A DNA stretch of 64,000 bases from Begonia masoniana (Eukaryota > Streptophyta > Magnoliopsida > Cucurbitales > Begoniaceae). The notes under the pieces were generated by a model. That model saw nothing but the letters and a program-made list of their open reading frames with translations, did no database searches and had not been told where the DNA came from. This document shows positions 49,979 through 59,746 of the stretch, piece by piece (position 1 is the first letter of the stretch; every line of letters begins with the position of its first letter). The stretch lies in NCBI GenBank assembly GCA_022432975.1, contig CM039503.1:47471259-47535258 (forward strand), given 5' to 3'. A program made the position numbers and the translations under genes.

Positions 49979-50473
49979 TCAAAAATAAGCACTTATAGGA
50001 GGATCGCCAAGAAATGAAGGAGTCTTTGCTGTCTCAAAGAATCTCCGGGATCCATTCAGAAACTCGCAATTAAGGATTTCGTGGATCATTTCTTGAGTTA
50101 GTTCAATATGTCTTCTATAGACATAACTCCTGAGAATGATGGTTCGTGTAGAATGTTCTAGGTTTGCATAGAACATTATAATCGGAGTTGCACAATAAGG
50201 GGACTCAGTATCAAACAGCTCCATTAACCCTAACCTAAGTAATGGTTCCTTTAAGTCCAAACCAGTCAAATCTCTAAATACTACTGCTCAAGATCGAATA
50301 AGAGGTTTGATTTCCAAATCTTCATAATACCTATTAAAGGCAGCCTGATTTATGAACTCGTGATTTGGCCATTGAAGAGAAGGAGGAACTGTGACAGACT
50401 GTGTATCCGCCGTATGAGAAGTCTTTTGCTTTTTCCTTGAGAAAACTTGTGCTGCTCGAGAGGAAGATGTCAT
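49979..50473 (-). pseudogene. Extra ORF between pol and 3' LTR, resembling the 'putative plant transposon protein' domain
   Basis: The ATG at 50473 opens 61 codons (start MTSSSRAAQVFSRKKQK), then a TGA at 50288-50290. The same frame continues to 49979 with LMELFDTESPYCATPIIMFYANLEH and later IELTQEMIHEILNCEF. The pattern of an FYANL block, an acceptance of R/Y-rich linker and an 'I...L' helix recalls the plant domain catalogued as Transposase_32 (from memory, PF20167). One stop removed, it would be about 165 codons. Its place after pol is that of the env-like gene of Sireviruses, but I see no signal peptide or membrane segment. It is absent from the corresponding spot of the copy at 4481-4609. 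Confidence 0.5.
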
Positions 50474-50747
50474 TGCAAAAGAAATAGGTTTCTGAATCAG
50501 AGACGGAATTTCACGAAGAGTAGAGAAGAATAGGAATCACTGGACGAAACGAAAGGAGTTGAGAGGTTTTAGAGGATTTTTCGAAAGTTAGGATTTCTAT
50601 AACATTTCGAAAGAATTTATAAGCCATTCTTTTAAACGTCCATTGTCAACGTCCATTCATTTCAGAGAGAAGGAAATCGTGGAGATCTTCCATTTCTTTA
50701 TTAACCACACTGCTTATTGGTCAAAATTCTCCAACAGAAAAAAAAAC

Positions 50748-53700
50748 TTAATTTTTCTCAATCCTAATTAGACCTAACCTTATTCTAATATGATTGAAGG
50801 TCTTCTCATCTAATGGCTTTGTAAAGATATCTGTCAATTGATCAGCAGAATTGACAAATTCTAAGAAGATATCCTCTTTCTGAACATGATCTCTAATGAA
50901 ATGATATCTAACCTCAATGTGTTTGGTTCTAGAATGTTGAATGGGATTCTTGGATATATTAATGGCACTGGTGTTGTCATACCGAATGGGAATCCTATCA
51001 TAGAAAAGGTTATAATCTTTCAAGGTTTGTTTCATCCAAAGCATTTGTGCACAACAACTGCAAGCAATATATTCACTTTCGGCTGTTGAAAGAGCAACAG
51101 AATTTTGCTTCTTGGAGTACCAGAAAATAAGAGACTCATCAAGAAATTGACAAGTTCCACACATGCTTTTTCTATCTACTAGACTCCCAGCATAATCTGA
51201 GTTAGAATATCCTATGAAATCAAAGGATGTACCCTTCGGGTACCATAAACCTAAATCATGTCTCACTTAGGTATTTGAAAATCCTTTTAATAGCAGTTAA
51301 GTGAGATTCTTTAGGGGAAGCTTGAAACCTAGCACACACTAAATAGGATATTTGGCTTACTAGTTGTTAGGTATAATAGAGAACCAATCATACCTCTGTA
51401 CTTCTTAATATCCACACTTATCCCATTTTCATCTTTGTCCAATTTTGTAGTTGTGCTCATAGGAGTTCTAGAGGACTTAGAGGAATCTAATTCAAATCTT
51501 TTTAGGAGGTCTTTGATGTATTTTTTTTTTTTACATAAGAAAATTCTATCTGGTTTTTGACTAATTTGAAATTCTAAGAAGAATTTTAACTCCCCCTTCA
51601 TACTCATTTCAAACTCACTTTGCATAACAGTGGTAAACTCATAACAAAGTGAAACATTTGTAGAACCAAATATGATGTCATCAGCATAGATTTGAACTAT
51701 AAGAATGTCATTGTCTTTTTGCATGGTAATAAGGGTTGAATCGGTATTACCCTTTTTGAACTTCCTTTCCTCAAGAAAATTCTTTAACCTATCATACCAA
51801 GCTCTAGAAGCTTGCTTAAGTCCATAGAGGGCCTTCCTGAGCTTATAGACATGGTCAGGTTTGTCATAGACTTCAAATCCTAAGGGTTGCTCTACATAAA
51901 CTTCTTCTAAGATATAACCTTTTAAAATGCACTCTTAACGTCCATTTGAAAGAGTGTGAAGTTTTTGTAGCAAGCATAGGCTAAGAGCATCCTAATAGAT
52001 TCTAGTCTAGCTACGGGTGAAAAGGTTTTCTCAAAGTCTATTCCTTATTCTTGGTTGTAACCTTTGGCAACTAACCTAGCTTTGTTCCTGACCAGAATCC
52101 CATTTTCATCCATCTTATTCTTAAATACCCATTTGTTTCCAATAATAGGATGGTTATCAGGTTTTGGAACAAGTTCCCAAACGTTGTTCCTTTCGAATTG
52201 GTTTAACTCATCTTGCATAGCAACTATCTAATTTTCATCCAATTCAGCTTCCTCAAACTTCTTAGGCTCTATTTGATATATGAAAACAACATTAGCACAA
52301 AGATTTCTAAGGGAGGCTCTAGTTTTGACTCCTAATTTTGGATCACCTAGTACTTCATCTAAAGGATAATCTTTAACATATTTCCAGTCTCTAGGAAGAG
52401 CATCATTTTCATCATTGACTAAGACAATTTCTAGAGATTTTGAAGAAGGCTCTAGAGAATTTTCTCCTTGAATGGTTTCTGCAAGTTTGACTAAGGAGAG
52501 AGAATCCAATTGCTTTTCTAAAATATCATCCTCAACCACATTGATAGTGGAATGAGGGGTCTCATCAAAATTGACATGCACGGATTCTTCTACAACTAGT
52601 GTTCTTTTGTTGAACACCCTATATACTTTACTGGATAGAGAATAGCCAAGAAAGATTCCAAGATCAGATTTGGAATTAAATTTTTCCAAGTTATCCTTGG
52701 TGTTTAGAATGAAACATTTACATCCAAAGGCTTTAAAATACTTTACCGAATGGATTTTTTCATTCTAAAGCTCATAAGGGGTTTTCTCTAGAATAGGTCT
52801 TATGGAGACCCAGTTTAGCACATAGCAAGCTGTAGAAATAGCTTCTACCCAGAAATACTTTGGAAGGGAGTTTTCATTGAGCATGGTCTGAGCCAGCTCT
52901 TGAAGAGACCTATTTTTCCTCTCAACAACTCCATTTTGTTGAGGGGTTCTAGGGGAGGAGAAATTGTGCTCAATTCCATATTTGAGACACAATAGTTCAA
53001 ATGTCTCATTTTCAAATTCTCCACCATGATCACTACGAATAGCAACAATGGTGAGCTCCTTTTCATTTTGAACTCTCTTCCTAAAGTTAGAGAATGTGTC
53101 AAAAGTTTCATCATTTGACTTTAGAAAGAATACCTAAGTGAATCTAGAGAAATCTTCTACTATGAAAAAGGCATAATGTTTGCCTCCTAGACTAGCAATA
53201 TTTGAAGGACCTAAAAGCTCCATGTGAAGAATTTGTAGAGGCTTGGATGTAGAAATTGCATTCTTTGATGCAAAGGAACTTTTGATTTGCTTGCCCATTT
53301 GCAAGCTTCAAAAACTTTATCCTTTTCAAATGATATTTTTGGAATCCCTCTAACAAAATTTTCCTTAGTAATATTAGCTAAAGTATCCATTCCTACATGT
53401 CCTAGTCTTCTATGCCAAGTCCAACTATCAACTAACAGATTCACGGCAAGGCACTTCTCATCACAGTAAACAATATTATCTAAATCAATAATATAAACAT
53501 TTTCTTTCCTATAATCTTTAAACAGAATCTTGCTATTTGAGATATCCTTAATTATGCAAGAAGTTGATTTAAAAGTCACTTCATATCCTTTGTCACACAA
53601 TTGGCTAATACTGAGTAAATTATGCTTTAACCCTTCTACTAATAACACATTTTCAATAATAGGGTTAGAGTTGTTACCTATGTTACCGACGCCAACAATC

Positions 53701-54948
53701 TTACCTTTTTGGTTTCCTTTTCATGCAAGCTGATTTCCTTCACATGTTTTTCAACTAAGCTTGCATTTTCCTTTTTCAACAGATTGTATTTAGTTTTTAG
53801 CATGCCAAATTGCTTTACTAAATCATTAAAAGAATCAATTAACTCACCATCATCAGTTTCACTATCACTAGAAGAGGAACTAACCTCATTTATGTGTGCC
53901 ATGAAGCAAAGATTTGCAACTTCTTTATCTTCGGATGAAGTGTCACTTTCACTGTCGTCCCAAGTAGCCTTCATGGTTCTCTTATTAAACTTTTTGGGAC
54001 CTTTCTTAGCTTGTGGACAGTCGGCCTTCATGTGTGTCCCGGCTTCCCACACTCAAAACATGTGATCTTCTTTTCTCTTTGAGATTTCTCACCCTTTAAA
54101 AATCTCCTTCCTTGCATCCTTTTGTGTTGAAGGAATTTACTAAACCTCCTCGTGATGAGAGCGATATCCTCATTATCAACATCTTCCTCGGATTCCTCTT
54201 GTTTGCTTAAAGAGGTTTTGAGTGCAATGTCCTTCTTTTTATTGATCTCTTTCTCTTTGAGATCTTCGTTGTCATTGGCTCTCATGGTTATCTCATGAGT
54301 CATTAGAGAGCCAATGAGTTCTTCTAGCTTGAGAACCTTGAGATCTCGAGCTTCTTGTATAGCTGTCACTTTCGGTTGCCAGGCTTTTGGTAGGCACCGA
54401 AGGATCTTTCTCACAAGTTCTTCACTTGGATAAGTCTTACCAAGAACTTTTAAGTCATTAGTAATGTTAGTAAATCGAGTAAACATGGAGGAAATAGTCT
54501 CATCCTTCTCCATCAAAAAAAGATCGTATTCATGTACAAGCATACTCAATTTACTTTCTTTAACCTGATTAGTTCCCTCATGTGTAACTTCTAATAAATA
54601 CCATATTTTCTGTGCACTATCACATCCTTGAACTCTGTTGAACTCATCTCTATTAAGTGCACAGTACAGTGTGTTTACAGCTTTAGCATTCAAACTTAAA
54701 TTTCTTTTATCGAACACAGTTAATTCATGAGAGGCCTTAGGAACACTAATCTCATTCTCAGTTTTCATAGCCCTAAATAGTCCATTTTCTATGATATTCC
54801 ATAACTCATAATCCATAGCTTGAACAAAAATTCTCATCCTAGACGTCCAATAAACATAATCATTTTCATCAAAGAATGGAGGTCTAGTAATAGATTGGCC
54901 TTCTACATGTGAGGTGTTGATGTTGAATGCCATTTCTAATTCTATCAC
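50748..54948 (-). pseudogene. Sirevirus-type gag-pol of element C with protease deleted
   Basis: Gag opens with an ATG near 54948 (MIELEMAFNINTSHVEGQS). It runs to a CCHC-like CFECGKPGHT at about 54030, then NLCFMA and coiled-coil segments. Near 53700-53715 it jumps directly into GAG-pre-integrase (NLLSISQLCDKGYEV; SWTWHRRLGHVG). Compared with element A, the second knuckle and the DSG protease active site are missing. Integrase keeps PQQNGVVERKNRSLQE. RT has IYADDIIFGS (about 51690) and RNase H reads NPIQHSRTKHIEVRYHFI, ending near 50748. Multiple frame breaks occur. It could only move with help in trans. Confidence 0.88.
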
Positions 54949-54969
54949 AATATAGACAATATTAAACCC

Positions 54970-54981
54970 GCTCTGATACCA
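54970..54981 (-). other. Primer binding site (tRNA-iMet) of element C
   Basis: On the - strand this reads TGGTATCAGAGC, two bases from the LTR edge at 54984. Confidence 0.9.
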
Positions 54982-54983
54982 AT

Positions 54984-56081
54984 TGTAGGATCGTGATTGT
55001 CTAAGAGGGGGTGAATTAGAAATTTCTTAATCTAATCAATTTTAGATATGCAAATTAGGTTTATCTTTTGTTCTCACCTTTTTGGTGATATTGTACTAAA
55101 CAGAAAACAATATTAAACAAATAAAAGTAAGAGTGAGAGAGAGAAACATAACACTAAAATTTTTAATGTGGTTCGGCCAATCCTGCCTACTTCCACGCTC
55201 CAAGGCTCCCCCTTGAAGATTCTTTCCTTCTCCTCACGAGAAATCTAGAATGAACTTCACGGGCGTCGATCTACTGCCTTTACACTTCTGGATTGAACTT
55301 CTCGGGCGTCAATCCACTACCTTATAGTTTTACAAGATGATATATTAAGCACAACGAATACACTCTCTCAAGACAAAATCTCAAGTTCTAGGGCAAAGAG
55401 ATGTAAACTATCGTAGAGTATTACAGACACTTTTTGCTCGTGAGAGTAAAGAGATAATTGTAAAAAATTAGCAAAAGTTTTTGTCTCGAGCTACTGTTCT
55501 TCTATTTATACTTGTGTCTGTAATCCGTGTCTCATTCAAAAATATGACCGTTGGAGATGAGTCCGTACGCAGAAAACTAGCCGTTGAGTTCTGGAGTCGC
55601 TATCGCTTGCGATCTTTAATTCGGCGTTGTTAAGACTCTAGATGTTCGAGTTTGGACGAATTCGTTTAGTCTGATGTTGGACGAATGCTCGTCGGACTAA
55701 TGCTTCGCATGAATTCTTTGTTCTGTTATGAAACACTTCGGTCGAATATTTTGGAGTTGGACGAGTACAATTGGTGATTGCATTGTGGACGAGTACTTCG
55801 GATGATAGCGTCTGTCTTGACTTTGAACGACTGTGTCAACTTGACTTTGGACGACTGCGTCAACTTGACTTTGGATGACTACGTCTATCTTGAAAGTTTG
55901 GACGACTGCATCTTCGGACTAATAACACTTAGCCAAAAACGTCAAAAACATAATACCCTTTTCAAAGGGTATTTCCAGATAAATGCAATAAACACAGTAA
56001 ATCAATTATGCAGTTTATATATTTCTTATTAATCACAATCATCAAAAACATATTTAGACTTAAACATCATTTAAGTCAACA
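54984..56081 (-). repeat. 5' LTR of element C, short form
   Basis: The 1.1-kb LTR starts TGTAGGATCG and ends AGTCAACA, with the AAATG duplication immediately after. It carries only a few degenerate repeat units at about 55800-55910, where the partner LTR has 51. Confidence 0.88.
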
Positions 56082-56086
56082 AAATG

Positions 56087-57191
56087 CATAATAGAGATTA
56101 ATGTCTAGGAAATAGGCAAAAAAAGGAAAAAAAAAAAAAAAAAACTTTGGTTTTAGGCAAAAAAAGGAAACATGTTTGGAAAATAGGCAAAAAAAGGAAA
56201 ATGGCCGATTTTTTGTTTTAAGCACGGCAAGAGGCCGGCTGGTCCAATCGGACCGGCCGGCCTCTAGTTTTTTTTAAAAAAAAAAAACAAAGTGAGAGGC
56301 CGGTCGGTCCGCCGGCCACTCCCCCTATAAAAATCTCCCTCTCCCAATTCAAATTCACACCTCCAAACATCTCTCTAATATTCTCTCTCGAATATTTTTC
56401 TATTCCGGTGATATTTTTCCTTGTTCCGAACGAAAGGTAAAATTTTTTGTGAAGAAATCTCAATGAGTTTTTATTTGGGAAAAAAATATAGTTGTATACA
56501 GAAAATTAAAGACGAAATAAGTGAATATTCGTTGCAAAATGGTTATGGCATCAAATTCCATATATGTGACAAACGACGACTGACGGCTAAATGCGTAGAA
56601 GGTTGTGCATGGCGACTACATGCGTCGCAGATGGAAGACGAGCAAACCTATGAAATAAAGAGTTTTATCGATTCTCAAAGCTGTGCGAAGGTAGTTGAGA
56701 ATCCAATAATTAACCGTTATTAATTATGATGCAATTGACTATTGTAATTATTTTCAAATAATGTTAATTTATTTCTTCTTATTTCTTTTAATTTATGTAA
56801 TATAAAAAATAAAATTAAAACAAAATATTTTACTTTTCGTTCGAAACGAGGAAAAATATCACCGGAGTAGGAAAATATTCGAGATAGAATATTAGAGAGA
56901 TATTTGGATGTGTGAATTTGAATTGGGGAGAGGGAGATTTTTATAGGGGGGAGTGGCCAGCTGGTCCAATCGGACCAAGGCCTCTCTAGATTTTTTTTAT
57001 TAAAAAAAAACTGAGAGGCAGGCCGGTTCAATCGGACCAGCCGGCATCTCGTCGTGCCTAAAACAAAAAACCGGTCATTTTATTTTTTTTACCTATTTTC
57101 CAAACATGTTTCTTTTTTTACCTAAAACCAAAGTTTTTTTCTTTTTTTGCATATTTTCTAAACATTAATCTCTATTGTGCATTTTTCCCTT
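56087..57191. mobile_element. MULE-type element with long inverted repeats (left end displaced to about 47238)
   Basis: The left arm (47238-47247 joined to 56087-56445) and the right arm (about 56820-57191) are inverted copies of about 365 bp. Both have AAAAATGCA at the outer end, then AATAGAGATTAATG, A-rich AGGCAAAAAAAGG blocks and GGTCCAATCGGACC palindromes. Element C is inserted close to the left tip. Long terminal repeats plus a MuDR-type domain inside indicate a Mutator-like element. I found no convincing 9-bp target duplication. Confidence 0.75.
56463..56723 (+). CDS. MuDR-type N-terminal DNA-binding domain, solo
   Basis: This short ORF of 86 codons reads FYLGKKYSCIQKIKDEISEYS, then GYGIKFHICDKRRLTAKC, EGCAWRLHAS and YEIKSFIDSQSCAKV. 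That is the pattern of the plant MuDR transposase N-terminal domain (basic residues, K-C...G-C-x-W-R-L-x-A-S, then IK...C), which normally precedes the catalytic domain. No catalytic or SWIM zinc-finger part follows; the ORF stops before the right inverted repeat. The ATG at 56463 lies just inside the left arm, so the arm may contain the promoter. Either it is a truncated transposase or a small DNA-binding protein. Confidence 0.65.
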   Translation: MSFYLGKKYSCIQKIKDEISEYSLQNGYGIKFHICDKRRLTAKCVEGCAWRLHASQMEDEQTYEIKSFIDSQSCAKVVENPIINRY

Positions 57192-57235
57192 CCTTCTGTT
57201 AATATCCTTCTTCCACGTAACATCCCACTGCCACC

Positions 57236-58466
57236 TAGAGGTGTTAAACGAGCGAGCCGAGCCGAGCCGAGCCTGGAAAGGCCCGGCTCACCGAGCCTGC
57301 CGAGCCTAACGAGCCGAGCCTAACGAGCCTGCCGAGCCTAACGAGCCGAGCCTAACGAGCTGACCTTAAAAAATTTTCAACCCGAGCCGGCTCGCGAGCC
57401 ACGAGCCTAACGAGCCGAGCCGAGCCGGCCAACGAGCCTAACGAGCCGAGCTTAACGGGCCGACTTTACCATAAATACTATTATTTTATATAGTCGTGGA
57501 TAAAATCGACCAAAATCACAATTCGAGCCGAGCCTAACGAGCCGAGCCTAACGAGCCGAGCCTAACGAGCCGAGCCTAACGAGCCGAGCCTAACGAGCCG
57601 AGCCTAACGAGCCGAGCCTAACGAGCCGAGCCTAACGAGCCGAGCCTAACGAGCCGAGCCTAACGAGCCGAGCCTAACGAGCCGAGCCTAACGAGCCGAG
57701 CCTAACGAGCCGAGCCTAACGAGCCGAGCCTAACGAGCCGAGCCTAACGAGCCGAGCCTAACGAGCCGAGCCTAACGAGCCGAGCCTAACGAGCCGAGCC
57801 TAACGAGCCGAGCCTAACGAGCCGAGCCTAACGAGCCGAGCCTAACGAGCCGAGCCTAACGAGCCGAGCCTAACGAGCCGAGCCTAACGAGCCGAGCCTA
57901 ACGAGCCGAGCCTAACGAGCCGAGCCTAACGAGCCGAGCCTAACGAGCCGAGCCTAACGAGCCGAGCCTAACGAGCCGAGCCTAACGAGCCGAGCCTAAC
58001 GAGCCGAGCCTAACGAGCCGAGCCTGTCGGCGATCTCTTCTTCACGGTCGGAGAAAGTAGATCGGCGAAGAGTGCGAGGTAGAGACTCTGTCTGAGGTTC
58101 AGTGATCTGTGACGGAAGACGAATGTCTTCACCGGAGAAGGCTGAGGACCCGATTGGTCAGCACCTTCTGCGCAGAAGAACGGCGACGATCTAGACGGTC
58201 TCTTCTCCCTTCGTCGACGATCGGGTCGTGGGTGAGGTAGGGCTGAGGGGGAACTGGGAAGGGAAGGGGGAGGGGCGGGCTGGGGGGCGGGCTGAGGCGG
58301 GCTGGCTCGCGGGCTAACGAGCCGGCTCGTTAGCCCGCTCGTTTGGCCCGGTTCCTGGCGGGCTCGCGAGCTGAAATTTTAGGCTCAGCTCGGCCCGCCT
58401 AAGGGGACCGAGCCAGACTCGGCTCGCTACTTTAGCGGGCGCCAGCCCGCCCATTTAACATCTCTA
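57236..58466. mobile_element. Non-autonomous hAT element with 14-bp satellite
   Basis: Terminal inverted repeats are TAGAGGTGTTAAACGAGCG (left) and, reversed, TAGAGATGTTAAATGGGCG (right). Perfect 8-bp duplications CTGCCACC lie at 57228-57235 and 58467-58474. Both features match the hAT superfamily. The interior is GC-rich, with GAGCCGAGCC words throughout, a long tandem array, and about 200 bp of unique sequence (58025-58240). No transposase ORF is present. Confidence 0.88.
57522..58024. repeat. 14-bp tandem array, about 36 copies
   Basis: The unit is GAGCCGAGCCTAAC, almost perfectly repeated. Irregular forms of the same words occur on both sides within the hAT element, so the array grew from the element's own subterminal repeats. 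Confidence 0.96.
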
Positions 58467-58889
58467 CTGCCACCTACAATTTACACTTCTCTTCTTGCAC
58501 TTAACAACCACTACATCATGCCACATAATCCAATTAAGAATAATAATTTTGGGTTAATTAAAATTTAACCCATTCTATCCATTCTAAAAGATAATTTTAC
58601 CCTTTAATTTTTAGTTATTTACCAATTAAGTCTAGCTTAATTAACAATGAACCACCATTAGTTTATTCTAATTTTCATAATTAATTAAATTTTAAAATTG
58701 ATAAAATAAAAAGGAAAAAGTTCAATTTAGCCGCCAACGAATGGGATCAATAGTCAATTGGCCTCTAACGTTTATTTTTGACCCAATCAGTCCCTATCGT
58801 TGACGCCGTTTGCAATTCAATCATTCTCGTCAATTTTTTTGTTAAATTTGACACATGCGGAGAACGTGCACTTTAAAATTCTCTAATTG

Positions 58890-58892
<3 letters not shown>

Positions 58893-58961
<69 letters not shown>
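58893..58961. repeat. CT microsatellite, about 34 dinucleotides
   Basis: An uninterrupted CT run joins the left inverted repeat of the Pack-MULE to the captured gene piece. Read on the - strand it appends RERERER to the zinc-finger ORF. Confidence 0.97.
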
Positions 58962-58963
<2 letters not shown>

Positions 58964-59328
58964 ATTATGCTCTCTCCTGTGAAGTTGCAGGTTTTGATCT
59001 CTCTGAAACCCTTTGTTGCAGATCTCGCAGATGAATCTGTTTGTCGCCATTAGCGTCTTGGGTGACAAAGCTATCACTTCCGCTTTTGGGTCAAAAAAAC
59101 TCATTCTGATCAAGAACAAATTACAAATGCAAAACAATCAAACTATCAACTGAGAGAATTCAATAAAAAACCAAACAATTCTCTTCTGAAACCTGGATTG
59201 CCAGGAAGATTTCTCTTCTTCTTCGCTGAAGGTTGAAGATTTTGAATCTGTTGAGTCAAGTATTGCTGATTTCTTTGACCAGACGATACACTTGCTTGAT
59301 CGCCTGAAGCTGAAATCAAATTAGACAT
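58961..59328 (-). pseudogene. Captured fragment of an INDETERMINATE-DOMAIN (IDD) C2H2 zinc-finger gene
   Basis: The piece at 59194-59328 encodes an IDD-like N-terminus (MSNLISASGDQASVSSG, then KKKRNLPGNP). The piece at 58961-59092 encodes DPKAEVIALSPKTLMATNRF and CEICNKGFQRDQNLQLHRRE, the first C2H2 finger of the ID domain (CEIC...HRREH). About 100 bp of non-coding DNA separates them, at the place where IDD genes usually have their first intron, so the capture was probably of genomic DNA. The rest of the ID domain (three further fingers) is lacking, as the ORF runs into the GA repeat. A product, if made, would hold only one finger. Confidence 0.85.
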
Positions 59329-59746
59329 GTTCTCCTCCAAAACTTGCTGAAACTGCAAGCCCTTCATCTTCCCGATCTGAATCTTTTTTTTGGAAATTCT
59401 AAGGTTGATGATCCAAATCACTACCCAAACATATCTTGGATTTTTCCAGATCCAATACAAGCCCAGAAACTAATAAGAGGACAGAAGGATAAAGGACTAG
59501 AAATTAGAAAGAGACAAAAATAAAACAAAAGATCGACGCAGATATTAACGGAGAGAGAAGGACAATTAGAGAATTTTAAAGCACACGTACGGAACACGTG
59601 TTAAATTTAACAAAAAATTGATAGGAGGAATCAAATTGTAAACGACGTTGCAATATGGGCTGATTGAGTAAAAAATAAACGTTAAGGGCCAATTGACTAT
59701 TGACCACATATTTTGGAGGCTAAATTAAACTTTTCTCAAATAAAAA

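Larger units (their letters stand above)
47248..56081 (-). mobile_element. Sirevirus-type Ty1/copia element C, complete ends
   Basis: The 3' LTR is 47248-49783 and the 5' LTR 54984-56081. The primer site is at 54970-54981. Perfect AAATG duplications lie at 47243-47247 and 56082-56086. The element is inserted seven to ten bases inside the terminal inverted repeat of a MULE, whose sequence resumes at 56087. Gag-pol is read leftward and is broken. The two LTRs differ by 1.4 kb because of a tandem array. An extra ORF sits between pol and the 3' LTR, the position of the env-like gene in Sireviruses. Confidence 0.9.
58713..59737. mobile_element. Pack-MULE carrying an IDD zinc-finger gene fragment
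   Basis: Terminal inverted repeats of about 190 bp (58713-58900 and 59550-59737) start GGAAAAAGTTCAATTTAGCC and, on the reverse right end, GAGAAAAGTTTAATTTAGCC. Perfect 9-bp duplications AAATAAAAA lie at 58704-58712 and 59738-59746, as expected for Mutator-like elements. Between the arms are a (CT)n run and two exon-like pieces of a host gene on the - strand. There is no transposase. Confidence 0.9.

Noticed and set aside
57192..57235. 9-bp target duplication of the MULE
   Set aside because: Neither CTTCTAGGT on the left nor CCCTTCCTT or neighbouring frames on the right match convincingly.
12420..57235. A complete outermost chromovirus LTR holding all insertions
   Set aside because: The left end TGTCAGGACCC is plausible, but I could not find a right end with a TTACC duplication, so only the left fragment is annotated.
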